From Bacteroidaceae bacterium (GTDB lineage: Bacteria > Bacteroidota > Bacteroidia > Bacteroidales > Bacteroidaceae): a stretch of 64,000 nucleotides of DNA. The position numbers and the translations under genes are program-made. Every line of letters starts with the position of its first letter. The first letter of the stretch is position 1. Positions 36,230-45,000 of this stretch are shown piece after piece. The notes under the pieces were generated by a model, which saw nothing but the letters and a program-made list of their open reading frames with translations, did not search any database and was not told where the DNA came from. The DNA is taken from positions 88,975 to 152,974 of the forward strand of contig JAFRTL010000010.1 in the NCBI GenBank assembly GCA_017427065.1, given 5' to 3'.

Positions 36230-37954
36230 TTATTCTGATTGAGCTAATTCTTCTATTCGGAACAGTTTACTGTCTTGCGATAGCCTTACAACAACGTGTT
36301 CGTCTTTCCTTAGCACCGGTGGCAACTTGTCATAAAGCATCGAACAAACAAACTGCACATTGTACTTATTGACTGCTTCAGTAAATTTGTTCAACTGATT
36401 ACCATGCACAAGTTCCTTTTTATCATTAAGGATAAAGTGCAAGCAAGGAATACCTTCTTGATCGGCAAATACCGTGTAGGCAATGTCAAAGCAAGATATC
36501 TCACCCTGTTTCTTTCCCGAACTGAAGTTGGCCACATCTGTGATATGGAACTTATACAATTGCTTCCCTTTCTGGGTATCAACCTCATAGCTGATAATGT
36601 ACTGCTCGTCGTATATCTCATGAGACACTTCAGAGAAAATCTTGTTAAACTTATCTCTTTGAGCCTCCAGTCGCTGTGTGAAATCTTCAGTGAACAAGCC
36701 GTCATCTATCTTCTTCATCTCTTCATACTTCTCCTTAATCGCCTTTTCTGCCGACTCTATTTGGGATATATACGATTCAAACTCACCTTTTCTGCGTGAC
36801 AATTCCGACAACTGCACAATGATACCTTCCAACTCTTCGTAAGTGTCAGATTTCAACACTTTCTCAGCCATCACGGTTTCTTTTTCTTTCAATCTCTCCA
36901 ACTCGACTGAGAGAGATTCTATTTCTTCCTGTATTGATGGGAGTTCCTGAGCCACAAATGCCTTCTTGTTCTCAAGCATCGTATTATGGAAATCCACAAG
37001 TTCCTTGAAAGTTCGCTGCATCTTGGGTACGTAGGCAGAAGCTTGTTTGTAAATCATCTCAAGCTGAACCACATCTTCCCCAAAATTCTGCTTATCAAAA
37101 CTTTCCACCGTCTCATAGATAAGTTCTCTACGCAGACTCAACAACGAAGTCCTTGAAGTCACTTTGTTTATCTGGGCTCGCAAAGCATTCAGATTATCTA
37201 TATCCAGTTGCAGATTCTCATTAATGTTCAAGTTGTCCTTCCGTTCAACCAGTTTTTCTATGTCAGACTCAATGACGCTTAGAGCGGCTTTGTACTCATT
37301 CTTCGAACGATTACGTTCCATCCTGCGCTTATATTTCTTCTCCGTGTCTAACTCTTGTGCTAACTGAGTCTTTCGGGCTGCACTGTCATTAGGACATCCA
37401 AACATAAACAAGTATAATGCCTCATACTCCTCATTCTTTCCCATTGTGAGCGTCTTCAGCGTATTCTCCAAGCGCAAATTGTCAATACGGATATTGTGAG
37501 CAATAATCTGCCTGAACGATGGCGTCTCAGTCTTCACCTCAGGGAAAATAGCAGATTCCAACTCGGCGACGAAGTCTTTTCTGGTTACATCCTTACCATT
37601 TATTCTAATAAGGGAACTACGTCCCGTCTTGAAATCCCTTTCTATCACCACTTTTTTTGATGGCGTATCCAAATCATCCACCAATATCAAGGTCACGATG
37701 ACATTGTTACCAGTAAGGAAATCCTTCACAAGCGCATAGCTCTCATGTTTATCTTCGGGGTTACGGTAAATGCCGTCAACATCGCCGCCAAGACAATAGT
37801 CTATTAGGCGCAATACCGTTGTCTTACCGACATTATTGCCTGTTCCTGTCGTATTTTCAGGAGTTTCATCCACTATCAGGTTCAGCCCCTTTTGGAATTC
37901 TATATCTCTAATCACCTTTCCTGGTGATGATATTGTCAATTTGCTTAAATACAT
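36230..37954 (-). CDS. DUF2326 ABC ATPase, core of an ABC-3C system
   Basis: The 574-residue SMC-like ATPase has an N-terminal ABC half with GNNVGKTT Walker A at 39-46, a long central coiled coil (about 195-430, Glu/Lys/Leu-rich heptads) and the C-terminal DUF2326 domain (FSSGKKQGEISCFDIAYT, then LHFILND). In published ABC-three-component conflict systems this ATPase works with a small middle component and an effector. Both are encoded directly upstream here (middle component overlap of 10 nt). The ATPase is thought to sense invasion and release the effector; that is family inference. Confidence 0.88.
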   Translation of the reverse strand: MYLSKLTISSPGKVIRDIEFQKGLNLIVDETPENTTGTGNNVGKTTVLRLIDYCLGGDVDGIYRNPEDKHESYALVKDFLTGNNVIVTLILVDDLDTPSKKVVIERDFKTGRSSLIRINGKDVTRKDFVAELESAIFPEVKTETPSFRQIIAHNIRIDNLRLENTLKTLTMGKNEEYEALYLFMFGCPNDSAARKTQLAQELDTEKKYKRRMERNRSKNEYKAALSVIESDIEKLVERKDNLNINENLQLDIDNLNALRAQINKVTSRTSLLSLRRELIYETVESFDKQNFGEDVVQLEMIYKQASAYVPKMQRTFKELVDFHNTMLENKKAFVAQELPSIQEEIESLSVELERLKEKETVMAEKVLKSDTYEELEGIIVQLSELSRRKGEFESYISQIESAEKAIKEKYEEMKKIDDGLFTEDFTQRLEAQRDKFNKIFSEVSHEIYDEQYIISYEVDTQKGKQLYKFHITDVANFSSGKKQGEISCFDIAYTVFADQEGIPCLHFILNDKKELVHGNQLNKFTEAVNKYNVQFVCSMLYDKLPPVLRKDEHVVVRLSQDSKLFRIEELAQSE

Positions 37955-38172
37955 AACTTCACTTCTCCACTTTTAGTTACCGTTGCTGCTCCAATTAGAT
38001 AAAGCCAGTCAAGGCTTAAAAGCATAACAGGGAAAGAAATCCCGTATTGTGATTTAACCTCTGAATAGAGATTAAGCACACTGATATTGCTACTTCTTTG
38101 TATAAGCTGCAATACCATAGCGCCAGTATAGTAAATACTTTTCTTCGGATCTATATTCTCAGGCATCAACAT
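37945..38172 (-). CDS. ABC-3C middle component 6-like small protein
   Basis: About 75 residues from the ATG at 38172. The longer frame from 38220 would overlap the SMEK gene by 62 nt. The sequence MLMPENIDPKKSIYYTGAMV, then NISVLNLYSEV and LLSLDWLYLIGAA, fits the middle-component-6 pattern (small, with LDWLYLIG near the C-terminus) of ABC-three-component systems. It overlaps the SMEK gene by 14 nt and the DUF2326 gene by 10 nt, as expected for a fixed-stoichiometry complex. It presumably bridges ATPase and effector. Confidence 0.8.
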   Translation of the reverse strand: MLMPENIDPKKSIYYTGAMVLQLIQRSSNISVLNLYSEVKSQYGISFPVMLLSLDWLYLIGAATVTKSGEVKLCI

Positions 38173-39124
38173 AACTGTATCCCTCCGGGTCTTCAAAAAT
38201 TCTACAACGGATAAACGCATCTACCACTATCACGTTGATGCAAACATTCACCCTATCCACTGGAATATCTTCTGCACTCTTACTGTTCAATGCCAATTCT
38301 CTGGCCTCATCTACTATCTTGTCAAAAATCGCATTGCTTTCATATTGACCCAAATAGCTTGAGTACATATCACTAAGGTTCTGAAGAATAATGAAGCTAT
38401 AGTCCGTAGCATTATCTACGAACTCACCATATACAGCATTCAGTTTCCCAATATAGAGCTTGTAGTCATTTATAAGACGTTTCTTCCCTTCCAGGTGATT
38501 GAATTCAATCTTCTTATCTACATCAAACTCGATAGGCCGACGATCCTTTGACCAATCCTTAACATTTGTTGCGAGTGCTTTCACAACAATAGCCAAGTCC
38601 GTTTCCGTGACCTTTGGCGTATCCAATGGAACTATCTCCTTCTCGCATAGTTCACAGACCTTTCTCGAACAATCTATATCCAAATGTGCAATATCTTTCA
38701 GAAGAGTCGATATGTCAATGATATCTACCGAAGAATCAAAGACAATGTCATCATGAGTATTGTACGACTCCTTGCGGAGCTTTATCACATCCCCATCTAT
38801 GCGCAAGAACTTAAACCTGTATCCGGCAAATTGCTCTGCACTCAATTTATCTATTGATGACTGAATCTTATCTTTCGTCGCAGTGGAACTCACTTGAATC
38901 ACTATCTTACCATCATCATACCACAAATCGCCACCAGCAGCATTCAGGTTCCACTGATTCATGTTCTGTAACTGCCAGCCATAAATCAAGTTTAGAAGAT
39001 CTCTAAAGAAATCTTCTGCATGGACGTTGATATCAAGCAGATTCAACTTTCCACTATCCTTAATCTCGCCTTTCAGTATATTGAGTAAGGTTTTTATCTT
39101 TGTAACGTATATGTCTCGATTCAA
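38159..39124 (-). CDS. SMEK-domain protein, putative ABC-3C effector
   Basis: This 321-residue protein starts with TTG; no in-frame ATG would preserve the domain. The N-terminal SMEK-type region (1-90) has a helix with HAEDFFRDLLNLIYGW (E37) and a strand pair NAAGGDLWYDDGKIVIQVS (D66, Q77, S79). This resembles a PD-(D/E)xK restriction fold of the Mrr type, in which QxK would be expected; here the Lys is Ser. A central C-x2-C pair (CELCEKEI) is seen near 155. It leads the operon, the usual place for this component. Nuclease activity is inferred and may be lost. Confidence 0.78.
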   Translation of the reverse strand: MNRDIYVTKIKTLLNILKGEIKDSGKLNLLDINVHAEDFFRDLLNLIYGWQLQNMNQWNLNAAGGDLWYDDGKIVIQVSSTATKDKIQSSIDKLSAEQFAGYRFKFLRIDGDVIKLRKESYNTHDDIVFDSSVDIIDISTLLKDIAHLDIDCSRKVCELCEKEIVPLDTPKVTETDLAIVVKALATNVKDWSKDRRPIEFDVDKKIEFNHLEGKKRLINDYKLYIGKLNAVYGEFVDNATDYSFIILQNLSDMYSSYLGQYESNAIFDKIVDEARELALNSKSAEDIPVDRVNVCINVIVVDAFIRCRIFEDPEGYSYVDA

Positions 39125-39147
39125 CGTTTCTGTAACTTTTTGCTATG

Positions 39148-39155
39148 CAAAAATA
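39148..39155 (-). promoter_or_regulatory. -7 box TATTTTTG for the five-gene defence operon
   Basis: TATTTTTG on the minus strand (39155-39148) matches TAnnTTTG and lies 23 bp before the TTG start at 39124. It supports this start and marks the operon head. Confidence 0.6.
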
Positions 39156-39443
39156 ACGTTTTTACCCCAAATTTATTGCATCCCTTTAAAATTATTATTA
39201 TTTCTTAACTCTTTAAGAAGCTTTTTGCACGGCATCCCTGCAGAAGAAGAGTTGTCTACAACAGTTCATAGACTTGTTAAGGAACTCAACACACATCTTT
39301 AGCTTGCGGTCATACATTTTGAGTTATCTTATAGGACACCTGAAAGAAAACTCAAGGAAATGCAAATAATTGGTTCATCCGACAAATGCATAGTTAGTTT
39401 GCAAAAAGTGAGATAAACGAAAGATAGCTAAGATCTTATTACT

Positions 39444-39451
39444 ACCTTTGG
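39444..39451 (+). promoter_or_regulatory. -7 box TACCTTTG upstream of the ISL3 remnant
   Basis: TACCTTTG matches TAnnTTTG and lies 20-25 bp before the ISL3 transposase remnant, probably its original promoter. Confidence 0.5.
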
Positions 39452-39464
39452 TTACCCCTAACTA

Positions 39465-40000
39465 AAATATAGTTTAACTCGCAAGGAGGATTTATGCTGT
39501 CCGGAGTGTAAAAGTCGCAAGATAATCCGTTCTGGCAGCATATACAGGGATATCAGGAGCGTTCCTGTTGGTCACAGAGAGACAATACTGCGGATGAAAG
39601 TGTAACGTATAAAATACAAGTCATGCGGATGCATCCGTCAGGAGGATATACATTTTGTTACAGGCAAGCGGAGCTATACGAACAAGTTTGCACGCTACGT
39701 TGCCGAGCTATCACGTATCGGCACCATCAAGGATGTTTCACTCTTTCTGAACATCTCATGGGATACTACCAAAGACATCCAGAATAGATATCTTCAGCGC
39801 CACTACGGCAATCTGAACCTGAGCAAACTTGAGTACATAGGAATAGATGAATTTGCTGTGCGCAAGGGACATGTCTACAAGACAATCGTTGCAGACCTGC
39901 TGACAGGACAGGTGGTTTACGTCGGTGACGGTAAAGGCGCTGATGCGCTTAAGAGGTTCTGGAAGAAGGTGCGCAAGGCTAAGACTGCGATAAAAACTGT
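39465..40000 (+). pseudogene. ISL3-family transposase, 5' fragment with stop
   Basis: The frame gives a zinc-ribbon N-terminus (CCPECKSRKIIRSG), helix-turn-helix-like text (ARYVAELSRIGTIKDVSLFLNIS) and the start of the DDE domain (LEYIGIDEFAVRKGHVYKTI). These are the ISL3 (IS204/IS1001/IS1165) hallmarks. A TAA stop at 39603-39605 interrupts it, and the C-terminal half of the transposase is missing. At about 39985-40000 the sequence passes, in frame, into a tyrosine recombinase. No terminal inverted repeats were identified. Confidence 0.8.
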
Positions 40001-40478
40001 GGCTAGTACACCATATGATGATAATCCAGATGTGTACAGGGCCGGCATGTTTTCCACCTATACTGGATTAAGAAGGAGTGACATTCTTGCACTCAGATGG
40101 GAGAACATACATCATGACCGTGGACGAAAAGCATATATCAGGTTCCGTATCAAGAAAACTGGCACATTGATTCAATTGCCTTTGTCCCTTCCAGCCATCA
40201 GAGTGTTAGGTGAGCCGAAATCTGAAGGTAAGATATTCCCCATGATTACTGAAAGCATTCTTACAATACATATCCCCAGATGGCTCAGGAAGGCAAGAAT
40301 ACGAAAGCACATCACCTTCCACTGTTTTCGTCATACTTTTGCTATGCAGTTGCTGGACAAGGGTGTTGACATTTACACCATTGCTGCACTCCTCGGACAT
40401 CGACAGGTGTCAAGCACACAGAACTACGCCAAGATGTCTTCGAAGAAAATGGTTGAGGCTATTATTAAAATGGAATAA
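39858..40478 (+). CDS. Chimeric ORF: ISL3 transposase segment fused to tyrosine recombinase catalytic domain
   Basis: The 206-residue frame (GTG start; it stays open upstream to 39606) begins with about 43 residues of an ISL3 transposase and continues as the complete catalytic domain of a tyrosine recombinase. The catalytic set can be read: R72 (TGLRRSD), K99, H155 and R158 (HCFRHTF), H181 (LLGHR) and Y190 (NYAKMS). The integrase SAM-like DNA-binding N-terminus is absent, so independent integration is doubtful, although the active site looks intact. It is the only plus-strand gene of the island and is followed by a strong terminator. Probably the scarred integrase of the island. Confidence 0.8.
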   Translation: MRKGHVYKTIVADLLTGQVVYVGDGKGADALKRFWKKVRKAKTAIKTVASTPYDDNPDVYRAGMFSTYTGLRRSDILALRWENIHHDRGRKAYIRFRIKKTGTLIQLPLSLPAIRVLGEPKSEGKIFPMITESILTIHIPRWLRKARIRKHITFHCFRHTFAMQLLDKGVDIYTIAALLGHRQVSSTQNYAKMSSKKMVEAIIKME

Positions 40479-40527
40479 TAACGATTCCTTATTACTAGGA
40501 CTACAGACTGCATATTCTATTACAATA

Positions 40528-40565
40528 AGAGGTTCTCATCAATTGATGAGGACCTCTATTTTTTT
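40528..40565 (+). terminator. Terminator of the chimeric recombinase gene
   Basis: AGAGGT-CTCATC arms (40528-40539) pair with GATGAG-ACCTCT (40545-40557) around AATT, followed by a run of eight T interrupted by A. Strong Rho-independent signal. Confidence 0.85.
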
Positions 40566-40614
40566 GCATCGAACGTTTTGTTTTATATAGAGACTATCAT
40601 ATAGCAACAACAAA

Positions 40615-41328
40615 TCACATTCTCTTATATAGGAAGAACGGAAGATTTTTGTTGATGATTGCGAGAATATGCCAACGCCTGGTAACGTAGGCTTTGGATT
40701 TCTTCTTACAGATGGCTTCAATAATCTGACTGGCTACTTTCTCAACAGGCATTACCCAAAACAATCCTTCTCCTTTTGCCATTGAGGTATCGACGAGACC
40801 AGGACGAATATCTGTAACAATTATATGCCCTCCGTTTTTGAAAGCCTTCTTACGTAGAGCTTCCATATAGTTGATTTGATAGGTTTTCGATGCGCTATAA
40901 GCTGGAGCCATCGGCTCGCCACGCAGGCCGCCAACGGAGGTTATGGCAACAAGGTGACCGTGGCCTTGCTGTTCTAAGATATGATAAAGCATGTTAATGA
41001 CAAACGTCCATCCAACAACATTAGTATCAATTGTTTGTCGCTCCACGGCATAGTCCAGCGTGGCGTTAATATCACCGACACCAGAACAAACAATAGCAAT
41101 ATCTATGTGCTCCAGTTCTTTGTGAAGCGTATCAATCGTTTGTTCAATTTCTTCTAAATTGGTTATATCTGCTTTAGCAGGAAAGGTCTTAGATGGGTAT
41201 TTCTGATACAGTTCGTCAAGCAAATGTGCACGTCGGCCAATAATGCCTATTCTATTGTTCTCATTTGCATATTTCTCGAAAAGAGCTTTACCAATACCAG
41301 AGGTGGCTCCGATGATAACGATATTCAT
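40615..41328 (-). CDS. Short-chain dehydrogenase/reductase
   Basis: The 237-residue SDR has the NAD(P) motif TGxxxGxG variant (GATSGIGKAL, 7-16), the structural CSGVGD (NNAG equivalent), catalytic Ser in AITSVGG and the Tyr/Lys pair YSASKTYQI, then IRPGLVDT. The substrate is unknown. A Crp-family regulator gene lies 104 bp upstream on the same strand, and the gap holds a -7 box and an 18-bp perfect palindrome, so regulation by that neighbour is likely. It is cargo-like: it lies between two defence loci with no metabolic neighbours. Confidence 0.9.
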   Translation of the reverse strand: MNIVIIGATSGIGKALFEKYANENNRIGIIGRRAHLLDELYQKYPSKTFPAKADITNLEEIEQTIDTLHKELEHIDIAIVCSGVGDINATLDYAVERQTIDTNVVGWTFVINMLYHILEQQGHGHLVAITSVGGLRGEPMAPAYSASKTYQINYMEALRKKAFKNGGHIIVTDIRPGLVDTSMAKGEGLFWVMPVEKVASQIIEAICKKKSKAYVTRRWHILAIINKNLPFFLYKRM

Positions 41329-41345
41329 ATTGTGCTTTTTTTGTA

Positions 41346-41353
41346 CAAAAGTA
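41346..41353 (-). promoter_or_regulatory. -7 box TACTTTTG for the SDR gene
   Basis: TACTTTTG on the minus strand (41353-41346) matches TAnnTTTG and lies 17 bp before the ATG at 41328. Confidence 0.6.
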
Positions 41354-41412
41354 ATAGCTTATTTGTAAGCCTAAGCACAATAGAAAGTAAAAGAAGTGTC
41401 ATTTTGGCAAAC

Positions 41413-41430
41413 TCTCAAAACGTTTTGAGA
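41413..41430. promoter_or_regulatory. 18-bp perfect palindrome, candidate Crp-family operator
   Basis: TCTCAAAACGTTTTGAGA is a perfect dyad centred about 65-80 bp upstream of the predicted SDR transcript start and just past the Crp-family stop codon. No T-run follows on either strand, so a terminator is less likely than an operator. Confidence 0.5.
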
Positions 41431-41432
41431 AT

Positions 41433-42005
41433 TTACTGACCAAAAGTTATTTCTCTACGGATATTACTGATAGTTGTGGGCGTAACTTTTAGATAGGAGG
41501 CTATATCTTTTAGGTTGATACTTTGCACTATTTCAGGACAACGAAGGAGTAAACGCTTATACCGCTCTCTGGTGGTCATGCGATAGGTATCAAGATATTG
41601 TGTATAGACCTGAGAAAAGAGATGTTCGAATATGGTTTGTTTAAGATTTCTCATATCATCAGAATCCAACAGTTTACATAATCCTCCTCCTTCTAACATA
41701 TAGACCTTACATGAAGTTCCTGCTACAATAGCCACTTCTGAAGTTTTACCTGAAAGACAGTTTGGGTAATCACCCACGAACTCACCCTCAAATGCGAACC
41801 CAGTGATATAATCTTTTCCTTCAGAGAAATTTTGCACTTTGTAGTTGAAATATCCACATTCAACATAAGCAATATAACGAGATTCTTCACCAGTTTTGAC
41901 GAAATAATATCCTTTAGCGTATTGTGTCAATTGACCGTGATTAACAAAATACGCTTTCAGTTCTGAAAGATCAAGACCTTCAATGTATGAATTAAAATTA
42001 ATCAT
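41433..42005 (-). CDS. Crp/Fnr-family transcriptional regulator
   Basis: The 190-residue protein has an N-terminal cyclic-nucleotide-binding-like beta roll (about 20-115; GYYFVKTGEESRYIAYVECGYF) and a C-terminal winged helix with recognition helix near 165-185 (NLKDIASYLKVTPTTISNIRRE). The phosphate-binding residues for cAMP are not conserved, and Bacteroidetes members generally bind other or no ligands. It probably controls the downstream SDR gene; the perfect palindrome in between is the candidate site. Confidence 0.9.
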   Translation of the reverse strand: MINFNSYIEGLDLSELKAYFVNHGQLTQYAKGYYFVKTGEESRYIAYVECGYFNYKVQNFSEGKDYITGFAFEGEFVGDYPNCLSGKTSEVAIVAGTSCKVYMLEGGGLCKLLDSDDMRNLKQTIFEHLFSQVYTQYLDTYRMTTRERYKRLLLRCPEIVQSINLKDIASYLKVTPTTISNIRREITFGQ

Positions 42006-42046
42006 ATTTACAATTTATAGCCAGTCATCACAGACACCATACACAA

Positions 42047-45000
42047 CTAATCATTCTTCCCATCTTCTTTCTCGATTGCTTTATCTGTATGCGACAAATC
42101 TCCTACCGTAACATCAGGATTCTTTTTCAAGAATTCATCCAGCCATGTACCATCCTCATCATCTTCTCTAACAGCTCGTTTTGGCTTATCTGTGCGAACC
42201 GCAATATGTTGCACTTCGTGCCAACCATCAACGTCCATATACCAACAGGCGGATAACTCTTTTATACCTTCACTTGTGATGTTTGTGGAAATCTTTGCCA
42301 ACTTCTCACCCATGATGAAGTAGAACAACTTGTATCCTGTCTTTTTAAGATACTCGCAAAGGTATTTCTTCTTGATAGCAATACCGCCTTTTTCCAATCC
42401 TAATTGACGGAATGAGGCTGCAACAATTTCATCATCCGCAATCGTACGAATAACACCACGTTCTGCCGCGTAAAGTCCCAAAACATTCATCATATCAGCA
42501 CAAGGCAGATAGGCATTACTCAGATAATCTTCTGTATCCAACCCTTTTTTATCCTCCTGTAACTGTATAATGGCTGCAAGCATCGTATTCACAGGGCACT
42601 CAGACTCTTCCCATTCTCCATCCTCAAACACAAACTTATAACTGTCCGACCAAGGATATTCATTCCAAAGGAATTGGTAAATATCTGGTGACTCTCGAAG
42701 CCACCTTCCATAGAAATTTTTTTCCTCTGCCCAGCCAATCACTTTCTCTGCATCTTCAAGTTTTACAAAGTGTGAATTAAAGAACAAGAAGCCTTCAATT
42801 TCTATACTATTTTGTTTGACATTTTCTGACTCATAGCCATAGAGCCGCACCCACTCCATTCCAACTTCATCCTTATACTCAAAACGCACAACAGGCACCT
42901 TCTCATTATCCCTCACCCATTCACGTCCGTTTTCATTATCTATCCCGAAAGGATTTTCATATAGAAGTGTCCCCACAGGTTTTACTTCATCCTCTAATGT
43001 TGGGTCAAAATAGCTCGTTTCCGAGATGCACCATGGGTAACTGTTTACCAACTTTTTATAGGGTTTGCTCCAACTCCAACGGTCTTTCATTTGACAATGG
43101 TCTGTAAGTCTGCCCAAAATATTATAATACGCCAACCACTGGTACTTCTTGCCTAAACGCTCTTTCTTATTATCATAGCGGTTCTGTGAATAGCGATTAT
43201 TATCATAATCACCAAGCACGTCGTTCCACCCCATTTCCATTATTCTCTGAGCTACCATTTCCTGAATTTCAGAGAGCAAAACCTCTTCATCCCTATTAGG
43301 ATATAGAAAACTATGGTTAGTTATGCTGCTGTTGGTTCCAATGATATATCTTGCAAAGTCCTCGAATCCAAACACGGATTCATAAAGAATTTTTGAGCCC
43401 TGCGTCTTTCCGAAGAACTCCTTGTTACCAAATGCTTTCACTTCTGCTTTCAAATACTCAAATGGCGAAGGTGTATTGTTTGGCGGGGTGCATTCTTCAA
43501 AATGTTTGGAAGCAGGTGTCAGATAATGATCTCGTTCCATTATTTTCAAAGTCCACTTTCTGACCTGTATATCCTCAGGACCTTCTATATGTTCTTTGTA
43601 GAAGACCTGTCTAACCATGCCTGCAACTTCTGCGACCATATCAGCATTCCGTGATTTCACCACCACACCATATATAGCACATAGCACGCCTTCTGCTACG
43701 TATGGATCGTCACAAGCAGCCATAGCATTCAATATGAAAACACAGAACTTTGGTTCTTCTCGCAAAATCAAATATAACTTTCTGATTATTCTCGCTCTGG
43801 CCTCTGGATAAGATGTACACAATAGCCACGACAACAGGACTAATGCTCTTTCGCGGTCTTCTTTCTCTGAAACATTATAATTCCATCTACGAAAATCATA
43901 ACCATAAATATCACAAAATTCGTTGATTGCTTCAGACCACACTGCATCTCTTTCAGGCATAGACATCCCAAGCAACATTTTATGTAAAGTTCGAATTTCA
44001 TCACTTCCGTAGTCATTGAATTTAACCACAAGAACACGCACCAAAGCTGGTGTCATACTCTTCAACAACAGAGCAATTATGTCTTTATTATATTTAGTGT
44101 TATATGGCAGAGCCTCAATCAAATATTCCCGTAATGGTCCATCAGTAAACGACTTATTGTTCAAAAGGTTTTCTTTCCCATTGTATGTATCTATATATGC
44201 ACCTATCAGACCTCGAAATTTGCCTTCATACTCATCATGACTCTTGGTATATTTCTGTAATTCTATCAGTTGGTCTACTTTCTTGGCATAATCTGTCTTT
44301 GAATTTAGAAGCACATAAGCACGTAAGAAATCTCCCATCTTCTCAAAATGGAATCCAACAAGTTCATTCTCAATAAACTCATAGTCAGGCATACTGATAA
44401 GCAAATTCTCGTCAAGAGAATTTTTTAGCAAACTTTGACTCCACAACCTGCCACGACAAATACAATCGCCCAAACTACGGGCTTTCCCCCTACTTATATC
44501 CTGGCAATTTTGGTAATATAGAGAATACGACGCAATCTTCAATAGATATTTTTCAGAGACGTTTCTGAAAACATCCTCATCCACTAGTTCAGATATTTTC
44601 TCATTGCGCTTTTTAATATAGGCAAGATAAACGTCAATCTGCTTCAAATCATTCTGCCAATATCCATTAAGATAGCGAAAAGAATCACAGAACAATCTTA
44701 AAAACAATGGATTACGAAAATCACTCTTAAATTTCCTCCAGTCAAAATCTTTTGGGACACCAAAAGTACAGAAATATCGACTTACTGCTTTATGCACATT
44801 TTCAAAACCTGATATAGATTCTCTCTCCCAAGCACCAATATCAACGGTTCCAGTGCGGATAGTAATTATCAGTTTAAGGTTTTTATACTTATCAAAAGTC
44901 TGGCGGAAAACATCCAATTGTTTCACCCAGTAAGAACCAGAAGAACATTCATTAATGGCATCTATAATCACTACACCATACTTACCCACGGTTGCCATTT

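Larger units (their letters stand above)
39125..39464. other. Intergenic region between defence operon and recombinase remnant
   Basis: About 340 bp, A/T-rich, with the minus-strand promoter of the ABC-3C operon at its left end and a plus-strand TACCTTTG box (39444-39451) at its right end. A short open stretch ending at 39302 (HGIPAEEELSTTVHRL) could be a protein remnant but I cannot place it. No RNA gene seen. Confidence 0.5.

Noticed and set aside
36404-36799. 131-codon plus-strand ORF opposite the DUF2326 gene
   Set aside because: It is a reverse-frame shadow of the ATPase coiled coil.
39027-39302. 91-codon plus-strand ORF
   Set aside because: It mostly overlaps the SMEK gene antisense; only its tail is intergenic and I cannot assign it.
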